The notes beneath the pieces were generated by a model that saw only the letters and a program-made list of their open reading frames with translations, had not been told where the DNA came from and made no database searches. A stretch of 64,000 nt of DNA, from assembly GCF_019216885.1 (NCBI RefSeq), contig NZ_JAAQRC020000002.1, positions 507,001 through 571,000 on the forward strand. Reading direction: 5' to 3'. Source of the stretch: Methylobacterium sp. SyP6R (GTDB lineage: Bacteria; Pseudomonadota; Alphaproteobacteria; Rhizobiales; Beijerinckiaceae). The position numbers and the translations under genes were made by a program. Positions 33,227 to 41,734 of the stretch are shown here, one piece after another (the stretch's first letter is position 1; each line of letters begins with the position of its first letter).

Positions 33227-33952
33227 CGCGGGCGTGCGGCCACCGCCTCCCGGATTCCGATTGCGTCTCCAGCCACGAAAGGATCGCGGCCTTGTTCTCA
33301 CGTCTCAAGAGACGGGCGGACGGAATTGCGCTCACCTCTCTCGCCGCCGCCCTCGCCGACCCGGTCAACCGGGCCATGGGCGGCACCCTGTTCAATCTGC
33401 GGCTCGATCTCCTCGATGCCACCGACTGCAACGTGCGGTCCCTGACGGCCCGCCTGACCCGTCCGGAGGGGAACGTCGACGTGTCGTTGCTCGTGAGCCA
33501 GGACGGCGCCCGGCAACCCGGCGTGCTGCTGCAGGTCGTCGAGGGGCGCGCGATGAAGACGGGCCAGGTCGTCGTGGACGCCAAGGCGATGGGCGACGGC
33601 CTCGCGTCGTTCGGCCATGTCGCCCTCGACGGGATCCAGTTCGAGACCGACAGCGCCACCCTGAAGCCGGAATCCGATCCGACGCTCGCCCAGATGGCCG
33701 CTCTGCTCACGCGGGATGCGGCCCGGCAGGTCTACATCGTCGGCCATACCGACGCGTCGGGGACGCTCGATCACAACCTCACGCTGTCCCAGGCGCGCGC
33801 CGCCGCCGTCGCGAAGGCCTTGACCGGCCGGTTCGGCATCGATCCCGGCCGCCTCAATGCCAGGGGCCGTCGGCCCCTACGCCCCGGTCGCCGGCAACGC
33901 CACCGAGGCCGGCCGGGCCAGGAACCGCCGGCTGGAGCTGGTCGAGAAGTAG
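33223..33952 (+). pseudogene. OmpA-family protein with a +1 frameshift near the C-terminus
   Basis: The frame starting at an ATG overlapping the preceding stop (ATGA at 33223) encodes an OmpA-like peptidoglycan-binding domain: 'LDGIQFETDSATLKPESDPT', 'QVYIVGHTDASGTLDHNLTL', 'SQARAAAVAKAL' and 'IDPGRLNARG'. After 'NARG' (about 33867) the frame runs into unrelated Arg/Pro sequence, while the +1 frame continues exactly as expected: 'VGPYAPVAGNATEAGRARNR' to a stop at 33952. One extra base in the GGGGCC run (33863-33868) explains this. No signal peptide is visible at the N-terminus either, so the 5' end may be altered as well. Confidence 0.78.
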
Positions 33953-34069
33953 GCGCGAGGGGAGACGCCAAGCGTACTACGGGGCCGACATCCTTCGATC
34001 CTGCGCCCGACGATGAGATCCCCGTCTCAGGACGGCGGCCGGAGGAGACCGGCGATGGTGCCGGTGCCG

Positions 34070-35134
34070 TTACCGCGCCTCGCCGGGCGGAGGGGCGGGG
34101 AGCACGGTGGTGTAGTTGGCCGGAACCCAGCCGAACCGTCCGTCCTCGGCCCGGATGTGGCCGAGACCCGGGAACGAGATGTGGGCGGCGGCGATCCAGG
34201 CGCCGGTGCGGGCCGCCTCCGAGAACAGCGCCTCGCGCCGCCCCTCGGCGCCCGCACCGTCGCTGTCGTAGGTCACCGTGACCTGCGGATCGGGGAACTG
34301 GATCGGCGCCACGTGGACGATGTCGCCCCAGACCAGGAGCGTCTCGCCCCCGCTCGACACCCGGTAGGAGCTGTGCCCCGGCGTGTGCCCCGGGGTGGCG
34401 ATCGCCACGAAGCCCGGCAGGATTTCACCGTCGCCGTCGAACGGCACCAGCCGTCCGGCGTCGCGGTAGGGCTCGAGCGCGGCCTGGGCGCCCTTGAACA
34501 TCGGCAGGAGGAACGGGGGTGCTGCCGCCTCGTTGCCCGGGTTCAGCCAGTAATCGGCATCGCGGCGGCTGACACGGATCGTCGCGTTCGGAAAGACGGC
34601 CCTCCCGTCATGCATGATCCCGCCGACATGGTCCGCGTGCAGATGGGTCAGCAGCACCTCGTCGACCGCCTCCGGGGCGTAGCCGGCGGCGCGCAGGTTC
34701 GCCACGAGCTTGCCGCAGCAGGCACCGTAGAGGTCGCCCGCGCCCGCATCGATCAGCACGAGCCGCGACCCGGTATTGACCAGGAACGCGTTGATCGAGC
34801 CCTCGAAGGGCAGCGCGAGGAAGTCTCGCGCGAGCCGGCTCTCCGCCTCGCCCGGCCGGACCTCGGAGAGGAGGGCGCGCGGGCCGGCGCCGTCGCGGGG
34901 GCGCTGGAGCACGGTCGGGATCGGAAAGGTGTGGGTGCCGTCGAGGAGGGCCGTCACCTCGAAGCGCCCGAGCATCATGCGGTAGAAGCCCGGCGCCTGC
35001 CGCGCCACCTGGGGCGCCGTCGCGCGCGCGTCGCCGGACGGTCCCGCCAGGACCAGCCCGAGGGCCAGGGCGCAGGCGCCGCCGAGGCGCCGGAGGATGC
35101 CGGCCGCGGCACCGCCTTCGTCCGGCCCGGTCAC
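34070..35134 (-). CDS. Secreted MBL-fold metallohydrolase
   Basis: A 354-residue enzyme with a signal peptide ('LRRLGGACALALGLVLAGPS', cleavage near 'ARA') and an MBL core: 'NTGSRLVLIDAGAG', zinc motif 'LLTHLHADHVGG', 'IATPGHTPGHSSY' and 'VWGDIVHVAPIQF'. It resembles quorum-quenching-like and glyoxalase-II-like hydrolases of the AHL-lactonase/MPH group (methyl parathion hydrolase-type arrangement), but substrate is undetermined. The start is a GTG at 35134 overlapping the stop of the CMD gene (GTGA) with GGGGGAG upstream, so the two are translationally coupled. Confidence 0.85.
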   Translation of the reverse strand: MTGPDEGGAAAGILRRLGGACALALGLVLAGPSGDARATAPQVARQAPGFYRMMLGRFEVTALLDGTHTFPIPTVLQRPRDGAGPRALLSEVRPGEAESRLARDFLALPFEGSINAFLVNTGSRLVLIDAGAGDLYGACCGKLVANLRAAGYAPEAVDEVLLTHLHADHVGGIMHDGRAVFPNATIRVSRRDADYWLNPGNEAAAPPFLLPMFKGAQAALEPYRDAGRLVPFDGDGEILPGFVAIATPGHTPGHSSYRVSSGGETLLVWGDIVHVAPIQFPDPQVTVTYDSDGAGAEGRREALFSEAARTGAWIAAAHISFPGLGHIRAEDGRFGWVPANYTTVLPAPPPGEAR

Positions 35135-35724
35135 GGCCGCTCCCCCGTTCCGGCCGGCTCGTCCCCGGGGACGGGGATCGCGAAGCCGTTCAGGGTCACC
35201 GAGACGAAGCAGTAATGGCCGACGAGATAGATCAGTTCGTTGGCGCCCGCCTGGCCGAACAGCGCCACGGCGCGCCGGTAGGTCGGTTCCGGCAGGACCC
35301 CACCCCCGGTGAGCGCCCGGGCGACGTCGAACGCCGTCGCCTCCTCGTCGGTAAGGTCCGGCGGCCGCTCGCCCGCGGCCAGGGTCGCGAGGCGCTGGTC
35401 GCCCATGGCGTGGCGGGCCTGCGCAACCGCCCCGTGCGCGTAGATCTCGTAGGCGGCACCGAACCGCGCGCCGACCGCCAGGATGGCGACCTGCCGCGCC
35501 GCGTCGGGCAGGATCTGGAACGCCGTCATCGCCCGGGTGACCGTCCAGAATGCCGCGCCCACCTCGGGCTGGTGCAGCCACGCGTTCCAGGGCCCGAGGA
35601 GCGCACCGTCGTTCCGCATGGTGGTGAAGAGATCGTACTTGGCGGCGACGCCCGACCTCATGTCGTCGTAGAGCGGGCGCTGCCTGTCAGTCAGGTCCGC
35701 GGAAGCGATCGGGGGGAGGCGCAT
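35131..35724 (-). CDS. Carboxymuconolactone decarboxylase (CMD/AhpD-like) family protein
   Basis: A 197-residue helical protein. 'EVGAAFWTVTRAMTAFQILP', 'RQVAILAVGARFGAAYEIYA', 'HGAVAQARHAMGD' and 'ANELIYLVGHYCFVSVTLNG' fit the CMD family; the redox CxxC of AhpD is absent, so an AhpD-type peroxidase reductase role is unlikely. The ATG at 35724 (GGAG 9 nt upstream) is preferred to the ATG at 35751. It is coupled to the MBL hydrolase downstream, suggesting joint degradation of a small organic substrate. Confidence 0.82.
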   Translation of the reverse strand: MRLPPIASADLTDRQRPLYDDMRSGVAAKYDLFTTMRNDGALLGPWNAWLHQPEVGAAFWTVTRAMTAFQILPDAARQVAILAVGARFGAAYEIYAHGAVAQARHAMGDQRLATLAAGERPPDLTDEEATAFDVARALTGGGVLPEPTYRRAVALFGQAGANELIYLVGHYCFVSVTLNGFAIPVPGDEPAGTGERP

Positions 35725-35751
35725 CCGGGGATTCTCCTCATCGGCCGCCAT

Positions 35752-36228
35752 GGGCGCGACCGTCCCGGCGGCTTAACGTGGTGGCTCCGGGCCGGCTTGT
35801 ACGGGATCGCCCTCGATTGGACGTTCGGAGCGGCGCGGAGGCCGCGGAACGTCGATGCCGGCGACGCCCGAACCGTATCGCGGCCCTCGCCACGCCGGCC
35901 CTCTCCGGCTCGACGGCGTCGTCGACTCCATGCCCGGTCGGCTCGACCGGAACGGTGATTGACAGTCCACCCAAATGAGCGAAGCATGGAAGGTGCTCAG
36001 TTCACAGCGGCGTCATCGACGGGTGCCGGGTGGCTGTGCATGGCGATACTTCGGCTGGACGATCGCCGGCCTCGACACGCGCTCGGCGTGAGCGGAGATG
36101 CGGCACCACCGGGTGTGCGTCCGCGCCCGGTCGCACGGCGATGCTCCGGGTCCCCGATCGTTCCGCAGGGTCTCCGACGACCCGGCCCTCCGCCGCGTCG
36201 GACGAGGCTCCGGGGTCCCGCGCAGGTC
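35752..36228. other. Intergenic region between divergent genes, no gene seen
   Basis: About 480 bp between the CMD gene and the cyclase gene. Open frames here are extensions or shadows without recognisable domains. The promoters of the two divergent units must lie here, but no clear operator or FixK-type box is visible. Confidence 0.5.
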
Positions 36229-37959
36229 ATGGTGATGTCCAGGGCTGATCCGCGCCGCTCGCTGTTCGCGAAGTACTTCGCCGTCCTGTTCGCGGCGGTG
36301 GCATTGCCGCTCTTCGCGAGCGGCGGCCTGGAGGCGTGGTTCGGCTATCGCGACCGGCGCGACCAGCTGCATGCGCTGCTCGCCCTGGAGGCGCGCGACG
36401 CCGCCTTCCGCATCCAGGGCTTCCTCGACCTCATCCGCGGCCAGCTCGGCTGGATGGTGCAGCTGCCCTGGCCCGCCGCCGTCGAGGACAGCCAGCGTCT
36501 CGATGCGCTACGCCTGCTGCGGCAGGTGCCGGCGGTCGCGGAGCTCACCCTCGTCGACGGGGACGGCCGCGAGCGGCTGCAGGTGTCGCGGGTCAGCCTC
36601 AACCGCACCGGGAGCGGCGCCGACCGCTCGGCCGACCCGGCCGTGGCGGGCGCCCGGACGGCCAAAGCCTGGTACGGGCCGGTGACCTACCACCGCGGCT
36701 CCGAGCCGTTCATGACGGTGGCGGTGGCGGGCAACCGCGCCTCGATCGGCGTCGCGGTGGCGGAGATCAACCTCAAGCTGATCCGGGAGGTGATCTCGGG
36801 GATTCGCGTCGGCGAGACCGGGCAGGCCTTCGTCCTCGACGGGCCGGGCCGGCTCGTCGCCCATCCCGACCTCAGCCTCGTGCTGCGGGGCGCCGACGAT
36901 CCCGCGTCGCGCCGCCTGGCGAGCCTGCGCACGGTCGCACGCAGCGCCGGGGGCATCGCGACGGGCGTGGAGGCCGGCGGGCGCCGCGTCGTCGCCGCGA
37001 CGGCGATGGTCCCGGGCGTCGACTGGACGGTGGTGGTGATGCAGCCTGTCGCCGAGGCGTTCGAGCCGATCTCCCGGGCACTCCTGCGCACCGGCGCGCT
37101 GATCCTCCTCGGCATCGCCTTCGCGGCGTCCCTCGCCTACGGGCTGGCCCGGCGGATGACCGGGCCGATCCGGCTGCTCGAGCACGGCACGGAACGGATC
37201 GGCGCCGGGGATTTCGGGCACCGCATCGCGATCGGCTCGGCGGACGAGCTCGGCCGGCTCGCCGCGCGGTTCAACGCGATGGCGGGCGAGCTCGCGCTGT
37301 CGCAGGAGCGGCAGGAGCGCATCGGGCGTCTGCGCCGCTTCCTCGCTCCGCAGGTGGCCGAGCTCGTCGACCGCTGCGGCGACGACGGCGTGCTCGACGG
37401 GCGCCGGGTCGCGGTCGCGGTGATCTTCGGCGACCTGCGCGGCTTCACGGCGTTCTCGGCCCGCTCGCCCCCGGAGACGGTGATCGAGGTGCTCGACACG
37501 CTCTTTGCGGCCTTAGGGAGCGCGATCACCGCGCATGGCGGCACCCTGGTCTCCTTCACCGGCGACGGTCTGATGGCGCTGGTGAACGCGCCGGTGCCGG
37601 CGCCGGACCCGGCTTTCACGGCGGTGCAGCTCGCGATCGCCATGCAGGATGCGGTCCGGCCGCTCGCCGCGACCTGGACGGCGAGGGGCTACGGCATCGG
37701 GTTCGGGATCGGCGCCGCGATGGGGCCCGCGACCGTCGGGCGGATCGGCTACGAAGGCCGCTCCGACTACACGGCGGTCGGGCCGGTGGTGAACCTGGCG
37801 GCCCGCCTCTGCGCCGCGGCGGCGGATGCCCAGATCCTGATCGACGCGGCCCTGGCCGAGGCCGTGCGCGGCCGCTGCGCCGTCACGGCGCTGGGCGCGC
37901 TGCCGCTGAAGGGCCTGGCCGGTGAGGTGCCGGTCTTCGGCGTCGCGTGCGGCGCCTGA
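36229..37959 (+). CDS. Membrane-bound adenylate/guanylate cyclase with dCache sensor and HAMP
   Basis: A 576-residue class III cyclase. A transmembrane helix (about residues 14-32) leads into a dCache-type periplasmic sensor ('FMTVAVAGNRASIGVAVAEI', 'GQAFVLDGPGRLVAHPD', 'VVVMQPVAEAF'), a second helix, a HAMP domain ('RRMTGPIRLLEHGTERIGAG') and a C-terminal catalytic domain with the metal site 'VIFGDLRGFTAFS' and 'SFTGDGLMALVNAP', and 'GRIGYEGRSDYTAVGPVVN'. Asp in both metal positions is retained, so activity is plausible. The start among ATGs at 36229/36235 is uncertain. It faces an ABC-type binding protein gene on the opposite strand with a gap of 7 bp. Confidence 0.9.
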   Translation: MVMSRADPRRSLFAKYFAVLFAAVALPLFASGGLEAWFGYRDRRDQLHALLALEARDAAFRIQGFLDLIRGQLGWMVQLPWPAAVEDSQRLDALRLLRQVPAVAELTLVDGDGRERLQVSRVSLNRTGSGADRSADPAVAGARTAKAWYGPVTYHRGSEPFMTVAVAGNRASIGVAVAEINLKLIREVISGIRVGETGQAFVLDGPGRLVAHPDLSLVLRGADDPASRRLASLRTVARSAGGIATGVEAGGRRVVAATAMVPGVDWTVVVMQPVAEAFEPISRALLRTGALILLGIAFAASLAYGLARRMTGPIRLLEHGTERIGAGDFGHRIAIGSADELGRLAARFNAMAGELALSQERQERIGRLRRFLAPQVAELVDRCGDDGVLDGRRVAVAVIFGDLRGFTAFSARSPPETVIEVLDTLFAALGSAITAHGGTLVSFTGDGLMALVNAPVPAPDPAFTAVQLAIAMQDAVRPLAATWTARGYGIGFGIGAAMGPATVGRIGYEGRSDYTAVGPVVNLAARLCAAAADAQILIDAALAEAVRGRCAVTALGALPLKGLAGEVPVFGVACGA

Positions 37960-37966
37960 CGGTGGA

Positions 37967-38992
37967 TCATTCGATGACGGTGTCGGCGCTGCCGAGGAGC
38001 CCGGGCGGGACGGTCACGCCGAGGGCGGCGGCGGCCTGGAGGTTGACGAACAGCTCGACCTTCGTGACGAGCTGCACCGGCAGGTCGGACGGCCGCTCGC
38101 CCTTGAGGACCCGGCCGGCATAGAGCCCGGCCAGCCGGTGCGTCTGCGTGAAGTCGCCGCCATAGCTCATCAGGCCGCCCGCGAGGGGGAAATCCCGCGT
38201 CTGCGTGACCGCCGGTACGGCGTGCCGGCGGGCGAGGGCGGCGAGCCGCCGGCTGCGCAGCGCGAAATAGGGATCGGAGGTGAAGACGAGTCCCGCGGGC
38301 CGTAAACCCGCCGCCCCGGCGAAGACCGGCTCGAACTCCGCCTCGCTGCCGATCGGCGAGGTCCGGAGCCGCACGCCGAGGGTCTCGGCGGCCTCGTGCA
38401 GGGATCGCAGCTGCCCGGGCGCGGTCGGGCTCGTCGGATTGTAGGCGACCGCCATCGTGGCGGCGGACGGCACGGCCTCGTGCAGGAATTCCAGCCGCTT
38501 GCGCGACACCTCCACGCTCAGGCTGGACACGCCCGTGACGTTGCCGCGGGGGCGCGCCAGATCCTGAACGACCCCGAGCGCGACGGGGTCGCCGCCCATC
38601 TCGAACACGATCGGGATCGTCGCGGTGGCGGCCTTCGCGGCGAGTGCGGTCGGCGCCCCGCCGGGCGCGGCGAGGACCGCGACCCGGCGCGCAACCAGGT
38701 CCCGCGCGAGCCCGGGTAGCCGCTCGTAGTGCCCGTCCGCCCAGCGGAAATCGATCGCGACGTCGCGTCCCTCGACGAAGCCCGCCTCGGCCAGGCCTTC
38801 GCGGAAGGCGGCGAGCCGGCTCGCGAAGGGCTCGGGCGATTCGGGGCCGAGATAGCCGACGACCGGCAAGGCCGGCTGCCCGCCGGCCGCGCCCGGAAGG
38901 GCGAGCGCGGTCGCGAGCCCGGCGATCACGTCCCGTCGGTTCGCCTGCCGGAACAGGAGGCCTCTCCTGTCGAACGGCCGTTGCGGCGTCAT
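37967..38992 (-). CDS. ABC transporter substrate-binding protein (COG2984, TrpX-like)
   Basis: A 341-residue periplasmic binding protein. A Tat-like leader ('RRDVIAGLATALALPGAAGG') precedes an ABC_sub_bind domain: 'LPVVGYLGPESPEPFASRLA', 'FREGLAEAGFVEGRDVAIDF', 'IPIVFEMGGDPVALGVV', 'PRGNVTGVSSLS'. Such proteins are abundant in Bradyrhizobium and Methylobacterium and commonly lie beside class III cyclase genes without a permease, as here. It may bind a ligand for the neighbouring dCache cyclase; that is inferred from context, not sequence. Confidence 0.88.
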   Translation of the reverse strand: MTPQRPFDRRGLLFRQANRRDVIAGLATALALPGAAGGQPALPVVGYLGPESPEPFASRLAAFREGLAEAGFVEGRDVAIDFRWADGHYERLPGLARDLVARRVAVLAAPGGAPTALAAKAATATIPIVFEMGGDPVALGVVQDLARPRGNVTGVSSLSVEVSRKRLEFLHEAVPSAATMAVAYNPTSPTAPGQLRSLHEAAETLGVRLRTSPIGSEAEFEPVFAGAAGLRPAGLVFTSDPYFALRSRRLAALARRHAVPAVTQTRDFPLAGGLMSYGGDFTQTHRLAGLYAGRVLKGERPSDLPVQLVTKVELFVNLQAAAALGVTVPPGLLGSADTVIE

Positions 38993-39323
38993 CGCAGGAC
39001 ATCCGAGGAGTTTCGATCTCGAGGCCGGAGCATAGCGGCAATGGCTCGGGGATGCGATCGGAATCGCTGCCGATCGGGGAGGGGATCACCGTCGGCACGC
39101 CGTCGAAGGCCCAGGTCGGACCGGCGCTCACTCGGGGCGCTCACTCGGAGAGACGACGAGCCATCCTGTCGATCGGGGGGCGAGCGGGCATTCCAGGCCG
39201 TGCCGTCGGGCGGCCCCCGCAACCTGGCGCCGGTGCCCGAACCCGCGGCGGCCCCCATCCGGCCGCGCGACCGTGGCCGGGACGCACTACCTCGCTGAGG
39301 CCCGGAGCGGCTACATCACGGCT

Positions 39324-39584
39324 ATGCTCTGCGTCCTCAAGCACGTCCTGATCGAGTACGGCCCCGACTGCGACGCGCATATCGATGCGGCGGTGCGTGC
39401 CATCCTGGAGGCCTTCCCCGAGGCCTCGCTCGAGGTGGCCCAGGGCCTGCTCGACGATGATCTCCTGATCGAAGCGCGCATCCCGCTGCGCCGTGCGCAC
39501 GAATGGCCGGCCGTGAGCCGCATCGCGCATGCGGTGCAATTCGACAGCCGCGACGTGCCGGATCCGGAGATGTCGATCGAATAG
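39324..39584 (+). CDS. Small hypothetical protein
   Basis: An 86-residue protein (MLCVLKHVLIEYGPDCDAHI...) with a helical N-terminal half and acidic C-terminus. No domain recognised and no strong ribosome-binding site. The ATG at 39324 is preferred to a GTG at 39273 because the longer form adds an unconvincing leader. The following region (39585-39868) is partly AT-rich. Confidence 0.5.
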   Translation: MLCVLKHVLIEYGPDCDAHIDAAVRAILEAFPEASLEVAQGLLDDDLLIEARIPLRRAHEWPAVSRIAHAVQFDSRDVPDPEMSIE

Positions 39585-39868
39585 ACGTTGATAAGTTGAA
39601 TCAATGCAGAATTTCGACTGCACTATCTAACCGTTAGGCAATAAGAAACTTAGCATACGTTATTTGTCTTGCGCAGGCAGATTTGTCGAAATGGCGCGAT
39701 CCTGGCTTTGCTCGTGAGGCGAGGTCATGGGAGTGTTTTCGAGCGTGCGGCCTCGGGCCCGGCGCATTCGGGAGACCGGTGGCGAGGACCTGCCGGGGAT
39801 TTCGGGGAGCCCTCGGCACGGCGCGCATGGTCGAGGACGCGGCACGCAACGCCGGCTCCGAGGTGCCG

Positions 39869-40354
39869 ATGGAACCCGCCCGCAGGATCGAGAGTCCGTC
39901 ACGGCATGCGTCATGGGCCCGGCTCTCGCGGTCGCTCCGCTCTACTGCGATCGGCCTGGGGCTCGCAGTCGCGGCCGGGCCGGCGACGGCGGGCCTCTCG
40001 GGCTACCAGGGAGCCTGGGTTCTGGCCGGGCGCGACTGCGCCGAGGTCTACGCCTCCGCCGGGCGAAGCCTGTCGTTCCGCAAGCCGATCGACCTCTTCG
40101 CCCCCGCCTTCATCGTCTCCGGCCAGCGCCTGAAGACGCCGATGGCCTCGTGCCGCATCAAGGCGGTCCGGACCGTGCAGGGCCGCGACCATCTCGACCT
40201 CGACTGTGCGAATGCCGTCGCCGTCAACGACGTCAAGGTCATCATGGCGGCCACGCCCGACGGAAACTTGACGCGGTACTACAGCGACGAGGATCCGACG
40301 GGCATCGCGTATCGGCGCTGTTCGGCGCAGGCAAGCCGGACTTCCGCAAAGTAA
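39869..40354 (+). CDS. Exported hypothetical protein
   Basis: A 161-residue protein with a long basic N-region and a signal core ('SLRSTAIGLGLAVAAGPATA', cleavage near residue 43). The mature part has four cysteines ('AGRDCAEVYAS', 'PMASCRIKAVR', 'DLDCANAVAV', 'YRRCSAQAS'), consistent with two disulfides in the periplasm. GAGGTG lies 4 nt before the chosen ATG; upstream in-frame ATGs exist (39827, 39683). No domain assigned. Confidence 0.62.
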   Translation: MEPARRIESPSRHASWARLSRSLRSTAIGLGLAVAAGPATAGLSGYQGAWVLAGRDCAEVYASAGRSLSFRKPIDLFAPAFIVSGQRLKTPMASCRIKAVRTVQGRDHLDLDCANAVAVNDVKVIMAATPDGNLTRYYSDEDPTGIAYRRCSAQASRTSAK

Positions 40355-40485
40355 AGGGCGTGGCGTCGCAAGGCCTCGCCCGCCCCGCTCGCCCCCTGGA
40401 AGGATGGTCCCAGGGGGCGCTCGCCCTTGCCGCCAGGCGATCGGGGGCTGGGAGGCTCGGTCGACCGGCGCCGCGTCCGGCGCGG

Positions 40486-41394
40486 TCAGTACGTGCCGAA
40501 CTTGTAGTTCAGGGCGGCGCGCACCACGCCGAACCCGTTATCGTTGCGGTTGCCGTTGGCGAGCAGCAGGACCGTGTTCGTCGGCGCGTTGTAGCCGACA
40601 GCTCCGAGCCCGACGGCGGTGTTGTTGCGCCGGTCGTTGCTGATGTTCACGTACATGCCCTCGACGCGGGCGGTCCAGGTGTTGGTGAAGGCGTATTCGA
40701 CGCCGCCGCCGACCGTGTAGCCGGTCCGGATGTTGCTGGTGCAGTTCAGCAGGCCGTTCCCGCAGATGCCTTTGTCGAGGCTGCCCTCGCCGTAGGCGAG
40801 GCCGCCCGTGACGTAGACGAGGGTGCGGTCGATGGCGTAGCCGAGCCGGCCCCGGAACGTGCCGTACCAGTCGAGCGTCCCGAGTACGCCGCGCGGAACG
40901 AGGATCGTTCCCGGCGGCAATCCGGGGCCGGTCGCCGTGATGAAGAACGGAGCCGCCGGAACGCCCCCGAATCCGCGCCGGCCGTTGTTTCCGGCAAGCC
41001 CCTGGATGTCGGCCTCGGCACCCACGACGAAGCTGCCGACCTGCCAGTTGTAGCCGATCTGCCCGCCGCCGGCGAAGCCGCTCGTGGTGGTGTTGCCGTT
41101 CCGCACGCCGGCGCCGGCCGGGACCAGGAAGGTGCCGGAGGTTGCCGCGAAGGCCGGCCCTGCCGCCGCGAAGGTACCCACGGGAGCGACGGCGGCGACG
41201 GCAGCGGTACGGTTCTCTTGCGACGAGAACGCCCCACCCGCATTGACGCCGACGTAGAACCCCGTCCAGGAGAAGATCGGGACCGGGATCGGCGCCGGCG
41301 GAGGGGCCTGGGGCGGCAAGTCGGCAGCAAATACAGCACCTGAAGCTGCGAGTACCACCGTCGATGTCAGTAGAGCATTCTTTAACATTTGCAT
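40486..41394 (-). CDS. Outer-membrane beta-barrel protein (Omp25/31-type)
   Basis: A 302-residue outer-membrane protein: signal peptide ('LLTSTVVLAASGAVFAADLP'), Pro-rich linker ('PPQAPPPAPIPVPI'), then 'FSWTGFYVGVNAGGAFSS', 'GFAGGGQIGYNWQVGSFVVG', 'GTFRGRLGYAIDRTLVYVTG', 'GYTVGGGVEYAFTNTWTARV' and the terminal strand 'RAALNYKFGTY' ending in an aromatic residue as required for BAM insertion. These are hallmarks of the rhizobial Omp25/31 family. An extra Asn/Ala-rich loop lies at about residues 60-95. The start may be ATG 41394 or 41388. Confidence 0.9.
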   Translation of the reverse strand: MQMLKNALLTSTVVLAASGAVFAADLPPQAPPPAPIPVPIFSWTGFYVGVNAGGAFSSQENRTAAVAAVAPVGTFAAAGPAFAATSGTFLVPAGAGVRNGNTTTSGFAGGGQIGYNWQVGSFVVGAEADIQGLAGNNGRRGFGGVPAAPFFITATGPGLPPGTILVPRGVLGTLDWYGTFRGRLGYAIDRTLVYVTGGLAYGEGSLDKGICGNGLLNCTSNIRTGYTVGGGVEYAFTNTWTARVEGMYVNISNDRRNNTAVGLGAVGYNAPTNTVLLLANGNRNDNGFGVVRAALNYKFGTY

Positions 41395-41734
41395 ACACCT
41401 CCGTTTCAGGTCCGATACGGTCGGACCGATGGCGCATGAGGCTTCTGCCGTGGATAGCTTTGCAAGTGCAATTTGGCAACAGTGTTCGATGTGTTGATGG
41501 ATATTGATGCAGAAACGATGGTTTTAGCGGTTACATTCAAGTTTTTTATCATATGATGTTTGACGGACGATGGAGCTTGCTATCGGGCGAGATTGCGGCC
41601 CGGTCCATGAAGCCGGCTGCCGCCGTGCGGCGGCGCACCGCCCCGCTGTCCCGTTCGATCAAGCCGGCCCGGCGCGACTCGCCACACTGTCGAGCCGCCC
41701 TCCGCATGAGGACGGCCCTGCGGCGAGGGCGATC
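41395..41734. other. Divergent intergenic region, AT-rich in part
   Basis: About 340 bp separating the Omp25-type gene from the RND genes. The segment 41480-41560 is AT-rich and likely carries promoter elements for both directions. The upstream extension of the membrane fusion protein frame (from 41570) lacks signal-peptide logic and is not taken as coding. Confidence 0.5.

Noticed and set aside
31487..33301. Long minus-strand frames encoding a repeated 14-residue peptide across the array
   Set aside because: Three passes through a 14-bp unit without stops keep any frame open; flanking translation is antisense to receiver and kinase sequence and shows no domain or start signal.
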